Source: Ottelia alismoides (Eukaryota; Streptophyta; Magnoliopsida; Alismatales; Hydrocharitaceae). Taken from it: a stretch of DNA of 64,000 nt. Positions 1-10,980 of the stretch are shown one piece after another. The stretch spans positions 558,001-622,000 of the forward strand of contig JAZKJV010009788.1 of assembly GCA_037367405.1 (NCBI GenBank). The letters run 5' to 3'. The notes beneath the pieces were generated by a model. The model searched no databases. It was not told the DNA's origin and saw only the letters and a list, made by a program, of their open reading frames with translations. The position numbers and the translations under genes were made by a program. Position 1 is the first letter of the stretch. Each line of letters begins with the position of its first letter.

Positions 1-544
1 AATTACCTCCCAGCCATTTTGGGGCTCTTAGATATTTTATCTAGGATTTTTGGCTTGGCTGGACAGTACCTTTTATTTCAGTCACTGTTTGATTTTTAGA
101 AAATTAAATAAACATCAGAAAATTCTCAAAAATTCACCAAAACATTAAAAAGCATAAAACACATAAAAATATTTTTGTTTGAATTTTTGATTGATTTTTA
201 GTGCTTTTAATAATTTGTTGAAGTGTGTGCTTATTTACTTTTCTTATTTTCTTTATACATTAAAAAATTCCAAAAAAATATAAAATAAAAAAAAACCACT
301 AAAAATATTTTGTTCTTTTATTTTATTCCTTTTTACTACTTCGTAGGCCGAGAGGCCAACCCGTGCTCCTTGAGTTCGACCCTGGTCGCTATACCAGGTT
401 AATCCAATAGCAGGACCGCTTCCGCATTTTTGATCGATTTTATCTCTATTAGTGGTTCAATTTTCTTGATTGACACATCTGAGTGACCGAGGTCACAACG
501 ACCATTTCTGTACCTTTACCTTAGTCGTTCACAGCCGCTCATCA
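1..544 (+). repeat. 5' LTR of element A, 3' part only
   Basis: This is the U5-proximal end of the 5' LTR. It aligns with 14476-15012 apart from small indels and substitutions and ends in TCATCA three bases before the PBS. A short inverted repeat (GTGACC-GA-GGTCAC, about 482-495) lies near the end and could fold as a U5 hairpin. Confidence 0.92.
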
Positions 545-547
545 GAA

Positions 548-565
548 TGGCGCCGTTGCCGGGGA
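548..565 (+). promoter_or_regulatory. Primer-binding site, tRNA-Asp type (element A)
   Basis: TGGCGCCGTTGCCGGGGA is complementary to the 3' end of plant tRNA-Asp including CCA. It lies three bases after the LTR. Minus-strand DNA synthesis would start here. Confidence 0.93.
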
Positions 566-2057
566 GCACGGCTTAGTAGTTTTTATTTTATCTTCGTTTT
601 TGTTTTTGCGGCTTTTCGCGGCTCTTTCAGAGCTCGCGGCTTTTTCGCGGCTTTTGTTTCTATTTTATTTTTGTTTTATTTTGTTTTATTTTCTTTTTCT
701 TTTATTTTTATTTTTGTTCTATTTTGAGTGTTTATTTTATTTTGTATTTGTGCATATATACCCTCATTTTCAGTTTCATTTATTTTCTTTATTATTATTT
801 GATTACTTTGGTCTGACCACTTGTCTCTGTCTCTTGCGAGGGCGGGAGGACCGCGGAGGCAACTTTCGAGGAGCCGGTGCAACCGAGGAACTTGGAGGCG
901 GCTTCCTTCTCTACGAATCCGCAGGAGAGAGCGAGAGAGAGAGAGAGAGTTGAGTGGGTGATGTTAGATTAGGTTTTATTTTTATTGTAATAAAACAGGG
1001 ACTCAGACTGGACACTTGTGGACTTTTGGACTTAGCGGGTCTGTTTCGCCGAGCACCGGTGTGCTCGGGGGACCCTTAGGTTTTTCGCGGCTTTTTACGC
1101 GGTTTTGTTTTCTTTTCATTTTTTCTGCCTTTTCCGGTGTTTACGCGGTTTTCATCGAGCCCCTAGACTTAGGATTTTCTCTTGCTTGTGCCGTAATTAG
1201 TAGGGTCCCCACACTTAACTATTTGCCTGTTCCTATAGTGTGCTAATTGGACTCACTAATAATCAATCAATAAAAATAATCGACTCATCTCCTTCGTAGC
1301 CTACGTGCCGCAGCTCACCCTATAAAGAGCTTTCTCCTACCCCCGATTTGTCGGGCAGAGGAGGGGTGGGCCAAGACCGGACCCTTTGGCTTGGAGGTCG
1401 GTGACCGATTAGACGGTTCTGCGAGTAGAAACTGCTGATCTAGGACTCGGTTTTTCCCGCTGCATCATTTAGGGTAGTTTACTTTTCTGTCTTTAAATTC
1501 CGCGCGGATCACTTGCATGTAGAGTGCTGGAGACAAGGTACGCATTTCTGACTCAGCATGCATCATTGATTTCATCGCGCATCGGCTTTTTCGTCTTCTC
1601 CCCCCTGTTTTGGACTTAATAACCAGGAGAATCGAAAAATTCGTTAGGCCTTTGTTTTCATTTGAAAAATATTAAAAAGAAAAATCATAAAATTGGGACT
1701 GGATAAGACTATTGACCCTAAAAGACACTCACCATAAAAATTTGTCTTGGGGAGAGCAACCCCCTCATTGTATGGTTTGATTGCGCGAGAGAGTGACCCG
1801 CACCCTAGGTAGAGCCCTCCGGTGTTATTCCCGACTGATTACCGACTTCTCCGTGCGGGCCAGTCGGTTGGGGTAGCATCGGGTATCCTAACAGGTCACG
1901 TAAGCGCTCTGATATCTTGTGTGTTCACCTAATAAAATTGACAAGATAATTTGACCGAACTTTCACGGTCTTCAGCTCGCGTTGCGTTGGTGAACCGGGG
2001 GTTTGCATTTTGATCATAGTTTCTCCAGATCTCATCCGCACTACTCGCCAGATCAAG
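566..2057 (+). other. Element A leader (5' untranslated region of the internal domain)
   Basis: This stretch has no convincing gene. It begins T-rich with several CGCGGCTTTT repeats (about 605-660, again near 1085-1150), then a GA microsatellite (about 928-950). A block at 1283-1400 containing GGTGGGCCAAGACCGGAC is shared with D (about 54047-54062) and, diverged, with B. A stem-loop at 1742-1770 is identical in D. Short ORFs here are not conserved in the other elements. Confidence 0.75.
1742..1770 (+). promoter_or_regulatory. Conserved leader stem-loop (GGGG-AGAGCAA-CCCC)
   Basis: A four-base GGGG/CCCC stem encloses an AGAGCAA loop. The 29-base segment is repeated exactly at 54422-54450 in D, whose coding region is unrelated, and in part in the B leader (about 41383-41400). 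Position between PBS and gag suits a dimerisation or packaging signal; that role is inferred. Confidence 0.55.
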
Positions 2058-3584
2058 ATGATGGGTAGACGCTCTCTTAGGCAGCCTCTGGCTGCACCGC
2101 TTTCGGGCACGTCTACCCGATCATCTAGGTTGGCCCGCGAGAGCGAAGACCAGCTCTCCGAGCCCGAGTACGACTCCGCCCTGTTCCCCCTCGACCCCCT
2201 TTCTTTCGGATCTGAGCGACATGAGCCCGAGGAGAGATTGATGGATTTGACAGCACCTGAGTTGGGCTCATTTGATTTTGCAGACGTTATGGCCGGCAGT
2301 TCTGAGGATCGCTCCCGTCAGCCTGAGCACTTCGTGTTGGATCAGGGAGCGATCAACTCCACCCTGATCGCCTCGTTAGAGACCATCCAGCAACAGCTGA
2401 GGGATCAGGGAGCATTCATGCTTGATATGAGGAGAGAGATGGAGCAGATGCGAGCAGAGAGAGCAGAGCGAGAGCAGAGGAGAGAGGGACCGAGGATTCC
2501 AGATGATGCGGATGCAGCAGCCGCAGCAGCAGCAGCCGCCGCAGCCGCGGCCGGAGGACCACCGAGACCGATGCGGGAGTTACACAACCCCGGATCGACG
2601 CTGACGCACCACTGGGTAGTACTTCCAGCGATCGTGGGGGACTTCAAGTTCCCCCCAAACACTTTGCAGCTACTCCCCCGCTTCCACGGACTCACGACAG
2701 AGGAGCCCCATCTCCACCTCCAGGAGTTCTTGATGATACGCAGCACTGTCCACGACCGTCAGGTGGATCAGGACACGATCAGGATGATCGCCTTCCCTTT
2801 CTCCTTAGCTGACAGAGCAGCCACCTGGCTGAAGCATTTAGGGAAGTTTGTTTACACCTGGGAGCAGCTCCGCACCGAGTATTTGAACAAGTACTATCCA
2901 CTCGGGCGGACGAATGCAGCAAGGGCCCTGATCAGCAACTTCTCCATGCTCCCCAACGAGCAATTTCATGAGGCATGGGAGAGGTTTAGAGAGCTCACAG
3001 ACCGATGCCCGCACCACGACATCTCGAAGCCGAACCTTGTTCAGAGCTTCTTCAGCGGGTTGACACCAGAGCTCCAGGGCCTGGTGAATGCTTCTTGCGG
3101 CGGGTCCTACTTCGCCAAGGACCACGACCAGGTCTGGGCCATCTACGAGGAGATGGCCGAGAATTATATGGTGATGTCCCAGACCCGGTTGTACACTCAG
3201 GGGAGACCCCAGCAGCAGCCAGGACCCGTGCAGTACCAGAGGATAGCACGGGTCGACGCCGGTCCATCCAGTTCATCCGCAGTTGCAGCAGCACAGGCAG
3301 AGTCGTCTGCTGCAGATATGGGCATCATCAGCGAGAAGTTGGACCGGATGGAGCTGATCGAGAAGAAGCAGTGCCAGAGCATCACGCAGATGGAACAGAT
3401 GGCACAGACTCTGAGCGACATGAAGACCCAGCTCATGTGTCTCCAGGAGGCACAGACGGCTTCACAACCCCGTCTTCAGTCGCGAGGCGACACCGGCGGC
3501 AGCAGCAGCTCGTCCCAGCGCTCCAGCACCTTTCAGCAGCCTAGACAGGTTCACCTTGTACAGGCGGAGCCGTACCAGCAGTAG
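2058..3584 (+). CDS. gag: Gag polyprotein, capsid part (element A)
   Basis: Gag would form the retrotransposon particle that packages its RNA. The reading frame is open upstream of 2058, but the start is placed at the double ATG (2058/2061) giving MMGRRSLR, because B starts with the same residues. Residues about 150-165 are a long alanine run (2514-2552). The conserved capsid block (MRELHNP to SCGGSYF) covers about 2568-3110 and matches B and the relic in C. A predicted coiled coil (EKLDRMELIEKK) lies near 3340. I see no CCHC zinc knuckle. It ends at an in-frame TAG (3582-3584) within a glutamine-rich run; the same frame continues open afterwards, so TAG is probably CAG mutated, or possibly leaky. 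Confidence 0.88.
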   Translation: MMGRRSLRQPLAAPLSGTSTRSSRLARESEDQLSEPEYDSALFPLDPLSFGSERHEPEERLMDLTAPELGSFDFADVMAGSSEDRSRQPEHFVLDQGAINSTLIASLETIQQQLRDQGAFMLDMRREMEQMRAERAEREQRREGPRIPDDADAAAAAAAAAAAAAGGPPRPMRELHNPGSTLTHHWVVLPAIVGDFKFPPNTLQLLPRFHGLTTEEPHLHLQEFLMIRSTVHDRQVDQDTIRMIAFPFSLADRAATWLKHLGKFVYTWEQLRTEYLNKYYPLGRTNAARALISNFSMLPNEQFHEAWERFRELTDRCPHHDISKPNLVQSFFSGLTPELQGLVNASCGGSYFAKDHDQVWAIYEEMAENYMVMSQTRLYTQGRPQQQPGPVQYQRIARVDAGPSSSSAVAAAQAESSAADMGIISEKLDRMELIEKKQCQSITQMEQMAQTLSDMKTQLMCLQEAQTASQPRLQSRGDTGGSSSSSQRSSTFQQPRQVHLVQAEPYQQ

Positions 3585-6140
3585 CAGCCTTCCTACCAGT
3601 CCCCACCATCTCCAGACATGCAGATGGTGGTATACCAGCCGGATCAGCCTCTGGCAGTACTCCCGCCAGCCCCATACGATGCAGAGCCGTTGATGGATGT
3701 CAACGGGATTTGGTATGATCGCCCCCAGCCTGGGATCCGACGAGACCATCCCGGATTCAGGTGGGGGAGTGAAGGTACCCAGCCCCAGCAGCAGTCATCA
3801 GGTCAGGGAGGGCAGTATGGCCAGCAGAGAGATCACCAGCCGCATCAGCAACCCCCAGCCTATCAGTCACACCAGCAGTCGTCCTTTGTTCCTCGTCCCT
3901 ATCAGCAGCAGGGACAGTCTTGGAGACGTGAGCAGCAGGCTCACCCACCACACCAGCAGCAGCATCCTTCCTCCTACCCCTCTTACCAGCAGCACCATTT
4001 CCAACAGCCTCAGCACCAGAGAGGCTACCCGTCGGGCTCCCATGAGAGCCCCGCCTTGGATGACATAGCCCGCCTCCTTACGGACCAGCAGGTTACCTTC
4101 AGACGGGAGATGGACGAGTTCCGCCAGGAGATGCGGGACCTTGTGAGAGGGAAGGCCGCCATTCCTGCACAGATAGAGCCGAATCCGAACAACCTGAAGA
4201 GGAAATCTGAGCAGGTAGTTTCCATTGAGCATGCCACTCCTAGTGATACATTTGATGGTATGTCTTCGGATCTATTTGATGCTGATTTTGTTACACTTAG
4301 GAGCGGTAGAGCACCAGCAGGCGGCGCCTCATCTGAGCGACGACTCGATGATCCACCCAGGGCGCCAGATGAGGAGGAGGAGGAGAGCGGTACTGAGGCC
4401 GCACCTGATGACAGTAGTACTGATGCCACCAAGGATGCTGATTCCACCGACGGTACTGAGGCCGCCGCTTCACCAGTTCGAGGAGGTGGTGCTGATGCCA
4501 CCAGAGGAGCCGAGCCAGCCCGCGGTACTGAGGCCGCGAGACGTCCACTAGCAGAGCCAGCCAGTGGTGGCACTGAGGCCACCGGTGTTTGTGTAGAGAG
4601 ATCAGATGTTTTTCCTCATTCTCATGTATCTCAGAACACTGTTGTGAATAAAGGAAAAGGTTTAGTTTCTTCTGGTCCCACTGTGGTGCTTGATGTATGT
4701 GCGGATCCGGCCGTTGAGTCGTCTAGGCCTTTTCCTAGTCCTTCATTTGCGATGGACCCTGTGATCCCCTTCCCTAGAGCCCTTCAGATGGGGAAGGGGA
4801 AGAAAAGAGAAAAAAGACCTAAAAAAGAGAGAGCAGGAGGAGTTCAGCCAGAGCATGATCGACAGATTTCACATCCAGCTGACCCTCCAGGAGGCTTTGC
4901 AGCACATCCCCCTTCTTCAGTGATCTTTGAGAGACAGGACCACAGTCAGGAGGAGGAGGAGGAACCACACTTCAGAGATTCATGTGCTGACGAAAGCCAT
5001 GTGTTTCGCGATCCAGAACCGTCTGCCAGCCAAGAGGCCAGATTCAGGGGCACCGTATGTCAGATGTCAGATTAGTGAGCAGAGGTTCGACCGGACTCTA
5101 TTGGATAGCGGATCGTCGATCAACCTTCTTCCGGCAGCCCTTCTCGACCGCTTCGAGTTGGGCACTCTTAGACAGAGCATGACAGTCCTTCAGTTTGCTG
5201 ATCGATCTGTCAAGAGGCCGAAGGGGTTGTCGCGAGACGTTATCGTCACGATTCAGGGCCTGAAATTCCCCGTGGGCTTCGTAGTGTTGGACATGGAGAT
5301 CCCTGATTCAGTGGCTGATACCCCCATCATCCTTGGTCGTCCGTTCTTGGCCACAACCAAGGCGGTGACTGATCATGACAGCGGGAAGGTATACTTTCAC
5401 GTCGAGGGCAAGAGTATACAAATAGAGACGGTCGAGGACTACAGAGCTAGAGGGAGAGCACGCTCAGAGGCTAGCACAGATTCAGAGCAGCTGACAGACG
5501 CCGAGCCAGACATCCACCAGGACTGTGACTTTGTGATCACAGACGACGAGGCAGCATGGGCAGATCCTGCAGCACAGGCCATCCTCTCATTTTCAGATAC
5601 AGCTGATGCCGAGATGATAGCAGAGGAGAGTCTGGAGAGCACAACCCTGGTCCAGGATACCACTGAGGCAACAGAGCCGGTTCTTGACCGCGACACGGTT
5701 TTCAGTGATGGTGGTGCTGAGGCCACCTTGTGTTTCGATGGTACTGATGCCACCGTATTTGATGCAGATCCCTCAGATTCAGAGTCTGATTGGGCAGATT
5801 GTGATGATCAGATGCCAGACTTGAGTCCACTTGAGCCTACAGATGAGGAGGAGGTAGAGGCAGAGCAGATCAGAGACAACACAGTTGAGCAGCCTTCTCC
5901 AGATCCAGTTTGCGAGAGTTCACTTTCTTTCTCCCAGAAAGATTTGGCAGACTTAGCAGCATTGACACATTTCCTTCCGCAGCCAGATTTTCCAGCACCC
6001 AGCTGTCCAGAGCTGAAGCCGCTCCCTACTTCGCTGAAGTATCAGTTCCTTGCGGGCGAACCTGAGATGTACCCAGTCATCATCTCCGCCGATCTGACTG
6101 GAGAGCAAGAATCCCGTTTGATGGGGGTTCTTGAAAGAAC
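3585..6140 (+). pseudogene. Gag-pol linker and aspartic protease (element A), frameshifted
   Basis: This continues the gag frame after the TAG. It starts with a Q-, H- and P-rich linker (3618-4030), then a conserved KAAIPAQIEPNPNNLKRKSE segment (about 4150), then acidic linker with repeated TEAA/DAT motifs (4390-4590). A one-base gain near 4828-4834 moves the frame, and a TGA at 4921-4923 follows. The protease has LLDSGSSINLLP with catalytic Asp at 5104-5106 and the flap-to-C-terminal segment IILGRPFLATTKAV near 5320-5365. A second acidic linker follows to about 5990. One A lost near 6134-6139 restores the original frame. Comparison with B locates each break. Confidence 0.85.
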
Positions 6141-8900
6141 CGCAAGGCAATCGGATGGAGCGTAGCAGATCTCCATGGGATTAGTCCATCAGTGTGCTCC
6201 CACCATATCTATCTCGAGGAAGGGGCGAAGCCGTCGCGTGAGTTCCAACGGCGACTGAACCCCAACCTGAGAGAGGTTGTGATGAAGGAAATATCAAAAT
6301 GGTGGAGTGCAGATTTCATTTATCCCATTTCCGACTCCAAGTGGGTCAGCCCCTTGCATGTGGTGCCCAAGAAGACGGGCATCACGACTGTGATCAGTGA
6401 GTTGGGAGAGGAGATTGCTACACGAGTACCCACCTCTTGGAGGGTCTGTGTTGACTACATGAGACTCAACCAGGCCACCAAGAAGGACCATTTCCCCCTG
6501 CCTTTTATTGACCAGATCATTGAGAGACTGGCAGGGAAGAGCCATTATTGCTTCCTGGATGGGTACTCGGGCTACAACCAGGTGGCCATCGCTCCTGAGG
6601 ATCAGGAGAAGACCACCTTTACCTGTCCCTTTGGTACATATGCCTTCCGACGCATGCCATTTGGGCTATGCAATGCCCCTGCGACTTTTCAGAGGTGCAT
6701 GCTGTCGATCTTTTCGGACATGGTAGGGGAGTGTTTGGAGGTCTTCATGGACGATTTCTCGGTCTACGGCGACGGATTCGACTCTTGTCTTGACTGCCTA
6801 GACCGAGTACTCCAGCGATGTATTGAGTACCATTTGGTTCTATCTTGGGAGAAGAGTCACTTCATGGTGATCCAAGGGACGGTGCTTGGCCACATCATCT
6901 CCAACAGGGGCATGGAGGTTGATCCGGCCAAGGTTGATGTCATTAGGAAACTCGCACCGCCGTCCAATCTGAGGCAGTTACGGTCATTCCTGGGGCACGT
7001 TGGATTTTATAGGAGATTTATTCAGGATTTCAGCAGGATTGCCTGGCCGTTGACTGACCTCTTGACGAAAGACACCGAGTTCCTTGTCAATGACAAGTGT
7101 CTTTCGTCCTTTGCGACTCTCCAGCAGTGTGTTATTGAGGCTCCTGTCCTCCAGCCGCCTGATTGGTCTCTCCCATTCGAGATCATGACGGATGCCTCCG
7201 ATTTTGCCGTAGGGGCAGTGCTGGGACAGAGGAGGGATGGAGTTCCATTTGCCATTCACTACGCTAGCCGCACATTGGATTCCGCCCAGCGGAATTACAC
7301 GGTCACAGAGAAGGAGATGCTAGCCGTAGTGTTCCCCCTAGATAAGTTTCGATCTTATATCATTGGATCTAGAGTGACTTTGTATACCGTTCACACCGCC
7401 ATCAGGTACCTCATGGCAAAGAAGGATGCCAATGCCAGATTGACTAGATGGATCCTTCTACTCCAGGAGTTCGACATTGAGATCAAGGATAAGCCTGGAG
7501 TCAAGAATGTGGTGGCGGATCATCTCTCCCGTTTAGAGCAGCCTAAGGAGTCTGAGCAGATTGACCCCATTCGAGATACCTTCCCAGATGAGGCGATCCT
7601 TGCTATCGCCTCACTCCCGTGGTATGCTGATATTGTGAACTTTCTCGTTGCTGGGAAAGTCCCACAAGATTGGCCCAGGCAGAGGCTTGAGACCTTCCCT
7701 GCGAAGGCCAAGTCCTACCACTGGGAGGATCCCATCCTTTACCACGAAGGAGGGGATAGCGTCTGGCGTCGGTGTATTCCTCAGGAGGAACACCATAGCG
7801 TCCTCACTTACTACCACAAGCTCAAGGCAGGAGGACATCATTCTGGGAGGAGAACGACACAGAAAGTGCTCCAATACGGCTTGTGGTGGCCTACCCTCTT
7901 CAAGGACTCTGATGAGTTCGTGAAGAGGTGTACTGACTGTCAGAGGATGGGCACTTGTGGACAGCGTGATATGATGCCGATGCAGCCCATTCACTTCTGT
8001 GAGGTTTTTGACGCATGGGGCATCGATTTCATGGGTCCATTCCCTAAGAGTCGGGGATTTGAGTACATTCTATTGGCCGTAGATTATGTTAGTCGTTGGG
8101 TTGAGGCTATCCCCGCCCGAGCCGCTGATGCGAGGACAGTTTGCAGATTTTTGAGGAAGCACATCATCACGCGGTTCGGGGTTCCACGAGTTCTGATTTC
8201 TGATGGGGGGTCTCATTTCATCAACGACCAGGTGAAGGCCCTTGCTAGCGAGTTCGGTATAGACCATCGTGTTGCCACACCTTACCATCCACAGACGAAT
8301 GGTCTAGCCGAGGTGTCGAATAGGGAGATCAAGACGATATTGCAGAAAGTCGTCCGCCCTGACCGAAAGGATTGGTCACAGCTTTTGGACTCAGTCTTGT
8401 GGGCATATAGGACGTCTTTCAAGACACCATTGGGCACATCTCCCTTTCGCCTCGTATATGGCAAGCCGTGCCATTTACCTGTTGAGCTGAGGCACAAGTC
8501 ACTTTGGGCAGTCACTGATATTCTTATGGATCCAGATGGTATGGGAGATCAGAGGAGGGCAGAGTTGGCAGCCCTGGAGGAGCTTAGAGATACAACATTC
8601 TCAAACAGCCTACATTATAAGGAGAAAGTGAAGGAGTGGCATGATTCTCATATCAACCACAAGCATTTTGAGATTGGACAGAGAGTATGGCTGTTTGATG
8701 CGAGGCTACATTTATTTCCAGGGAAGCTACAGAGCAAATGGAAGGGACCTTACTTGGTGAGAAAGGTACACGGCAACGGTAGCATTGACATATCCGAGTT
8801 GTCTTCTGAGAGTACCTTTCGAGTGAACGGCCAGCGGCTCAAACCATTTCTAGATCATGAGCCGCGGGTCGCTGATCTTGCCCCTATTCATTTTGCGTGA
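6141..8900 (+). pseudogene. pol: Pol: reverse transcriptase, RNase H, integrase (element A)
   Basis: After the frameshift the frame is open to 8900, the longest coding block of A. RT spans about 6290-6930, with FRRMPFGLCNAPATFQRC and the catalytic MDD at 6747-6755. RNase H spans about 7170-7500 with DASDFAVGAV and TEKEM, but the next catalytic position reads YTVH instead of YTDH (GTT at 7389-7391). Integrase has a zinc domain (about 7785-7945, CTDCQ end), then DD35E residues at 8025, 8202 and 8310, and a GPY-type C-terminal segment near 8742. No chromodomain follows. Motifs and the FRVNGQRLK tail fit Athila. Upstream breaks and the RNase H change make it non-functional as a polyprotein. Confidence 0.92.
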
Positions 8901-9031
8901 GATGTGGTCTTTGACTCACATCTAATGCATCTCACGCCTGAGTTTCACTGATCTTCCGCCTTGTATAGATCCAGATATCCATATCACTACAGTCTTTAGT
9001 CCCACATCCCTTTCTTCATCTTATGATTATG
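8901..9031 (+). other. Short noncoding spacer after pol (element A)
   Basis: This lies between the pol stop and the first hairpin. The segment after pol in B (33723-33910 on the minus strand) also carries the GAGATGTG..TTTGACTCACATC sequence, but no ORF. Confidence 0.5.
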
Positions 9032-9424
9032 CTATACTTAGGGTGCACTTTACCCTAAGTATAGGGGGGATGTGAGATCTTTTGGGGTATTTCTTTTGTT
9101 TCTGCCTACCCCTGTTTTTGCTGCCTATACTTAGGGATATTTCACCCTAAGTATAGGGGGGGTAGACCTTGTACATTCTCCACTCGGTTTTCCCTTAGTG
9201 TACACTCTGCTATACTTAGGATTATTTAATCCTAAGTATAGGGGGAAGACCCGGCTCCCTCTTGACTTTTCATTCCATTCGTCGTTGTATATAGCCTTTC
9301 TTTTCACTTCCCTATACCTAGCACGAGTTATGTCTTCTTCATCGCTCTTGACTCTGAGGACATCGTTCGAGCTAAGTATAGGGGGGTGTGTATATATTTC
9401 ATATATACTTTAGCCATAACTCGT
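9032..9424 (+). repeat. Array of PPT-like hairpins in the 3' region of element A
   Basis: Three stem-loops recur at 9032-9069, 9124-9162 and 9210-9245. Each has a left arm CTATACTTAGG, a short loop and a right arm CCTAAGTATAG running into 5-7 G. Stems are 13, 13 and 15 bp with no mismatches. A fourth unit has arms 9311-9322 and 9371-9382 (one mismatch), followed by GGGGGG, and overlaps a second pairing ACGAGTTATG (9323-9332) with CATAACTCGT (9415-9424). The right arm plus G run closely resembles the true PPT at 10968-10980. Matching arrays occur in B and D. Confidence 0.9.
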
Positions 9425-10967
9425 ACTTTGTGTGAGTGTGTTAATAAATAAAATGGCTAAAAATCACAAAAATTAAAATTTTTTCATGTACATAACACTC
9501 TTTTATTTGCACATAAATAGCTAGTGTACAAATTATTTTTGTAAAAATGATTTCAAAAATCTTTTGTGTAAAACTTGTGTAAATATTTTTGTATCAAAAT
9601 TATGTATATAGTACAAAATTTTTCCAAAATGTTTTGAAAATCAAAAGTTTGCAAAAATCTCGTATAAATGTGTGTAAATACTTTTTGCAAAACTTGCACT
9701 TCATGCATCATCCATTCATGATTTCAAAACATTTTTCAAAAATTTTGCATGATTGTAAACTTTGTGTAAATAACATCTTTTGTACATATGTATATAGTTT
9801 TTCTGGATGATAGTTGACATTTAAACTAGCCTGGAATCAAATTGAGAAATGGAGCTTGATTAAGATCTTAATCCACCTAACTTCTAAGATGAACCTTATA
9901 GGGCTTAGGTTTAAGGCTTTTCAGGTCCATGGTGACTTAATTCTTTGAGTCCACTAGGCTATGATCACATGTCATCTCAATGAGCCTAAGTAGAGCACTT
10001 AACAACAACACATGACTTATATAGACAACGGCTTTACTTGGACACCAGCACTATGCACCGAGCTCTCTACGGATGAGGTGGTGAGGAGGCAGTCTTCCTT
10101 GACTTGGGGTAGCATATGAGGGTAGTACTTCTAGGCGGAACCTCTCTTCTTCTTTTAGTGAAGGAAGTGCGTCTCAACTTGGTCTGGTTGCCATGAGGTC
10201 TAACGATGGGAGTTGTGGGTTGCAATAAAGCTTCAAAAGAGGGATAGTCTACTGGCTCAAGAGGAAAAACTCCTTATATATATGCTGCACATGTATATGT
10301 TGTACAGATGCACTCGAAAAAAAATGTGCAAAAAGAAAATAACTCCAAAAAAGTGGTGGGTCTGATAGAAAATGATAATCCCACCGGAGTATGTATATAG
10401 AGTGCAATAAGCAAAGCTTGAGTTCATGATCCACCTGATGTAGCTTGCAGCAGGGAGACTTGGCTACACTGGTCAAGCTCCCAAGGGTACTTGGCTACAC
10501 TGGCCTTGACCCATTCTCTTCTTCCTCCTCTTCTTGAGCCGGTTGAACTTGAACTTAGAAGGGAATACCCCGCTCCTCGAGGAAAGAGTGGCCAGATTGA
10601 GGTCATAGAGTTACCTTGTTGGGGAGGGTTGTCAAGTTGCCATTTCTGAGGTGGAGAGCTTAGACCTCACATTCACAGGACAAGAAAAGATTCATGGTCT
10701 TCAGGGTTTGTGATTAATGACTTGTTCTGACCTGGAGCATTGAGGAGTCTTGGTTATAGATTAGTGGAACTTAGAGGCTGTTGAGATTTAGACTTAAGTC
10801 CAAATAAGGTTCCGACACATTAATAATCCAAAGATCTGATCGAGCTCCATACCTTAATTTAATGAAGGCAAGTTTAATAATCAGCCTTGATCCATGTACA
10901 TCCTCTTTTTCTTTCTTTCTTTTCACTTCTTTTTCAAATAAGTGTTTGCTAAGGGACTAGTAAAGTT
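9425..10967 (+). other. Noncoding 3' region of element A
   Basis: No ORF above about 75 codons and no env-like protein. 9460-9800 is AT-rich with repeated TTTTGTGTAAA-like words. 10440-10600 holds a duplicated CTTGGCTACACTGG unit and a conserved block with CTTGAACTTAGAAGGGAATA and CTCCTCGAGGA that is also in B (about 31815-31860, reverse) and D (about 58458-58500). Confidence 0.7.
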
Positions 10968-10980
10968 AAGTATAGGGGGG
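10968..10980 (+). promoter_or_regulatory. Polypurine tract (element A)
   Basis: TAAGTATAGGGGGG lies directly before the 3' LTR, where plus-strand DNA synthesis is primed. It equals the right arm of the upstream hairpins without a close left arm. Confidence 0.88.

Noticed and set aside
548..565. Part of a tRNA-Asp gene
   Set aside because: Only the complement of the tRNA 3' end is present, directly next to LTR ends in four elements; it is a primer-binding site.
470..953. ORFs of 85 and 117 codons at the A LTR/leader border
   Set aside because: Low-complexity Phe/Leu-rich translations of T-rich DNA spanning the LTR end and PBS.
9032..9245. Rho-independent terminators or a CRISPR-like array
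   Set aside because: Eukaryotic context, G runs rather than T runs, repeats are hairpins with differing spacing, and no spacers or cas genes.
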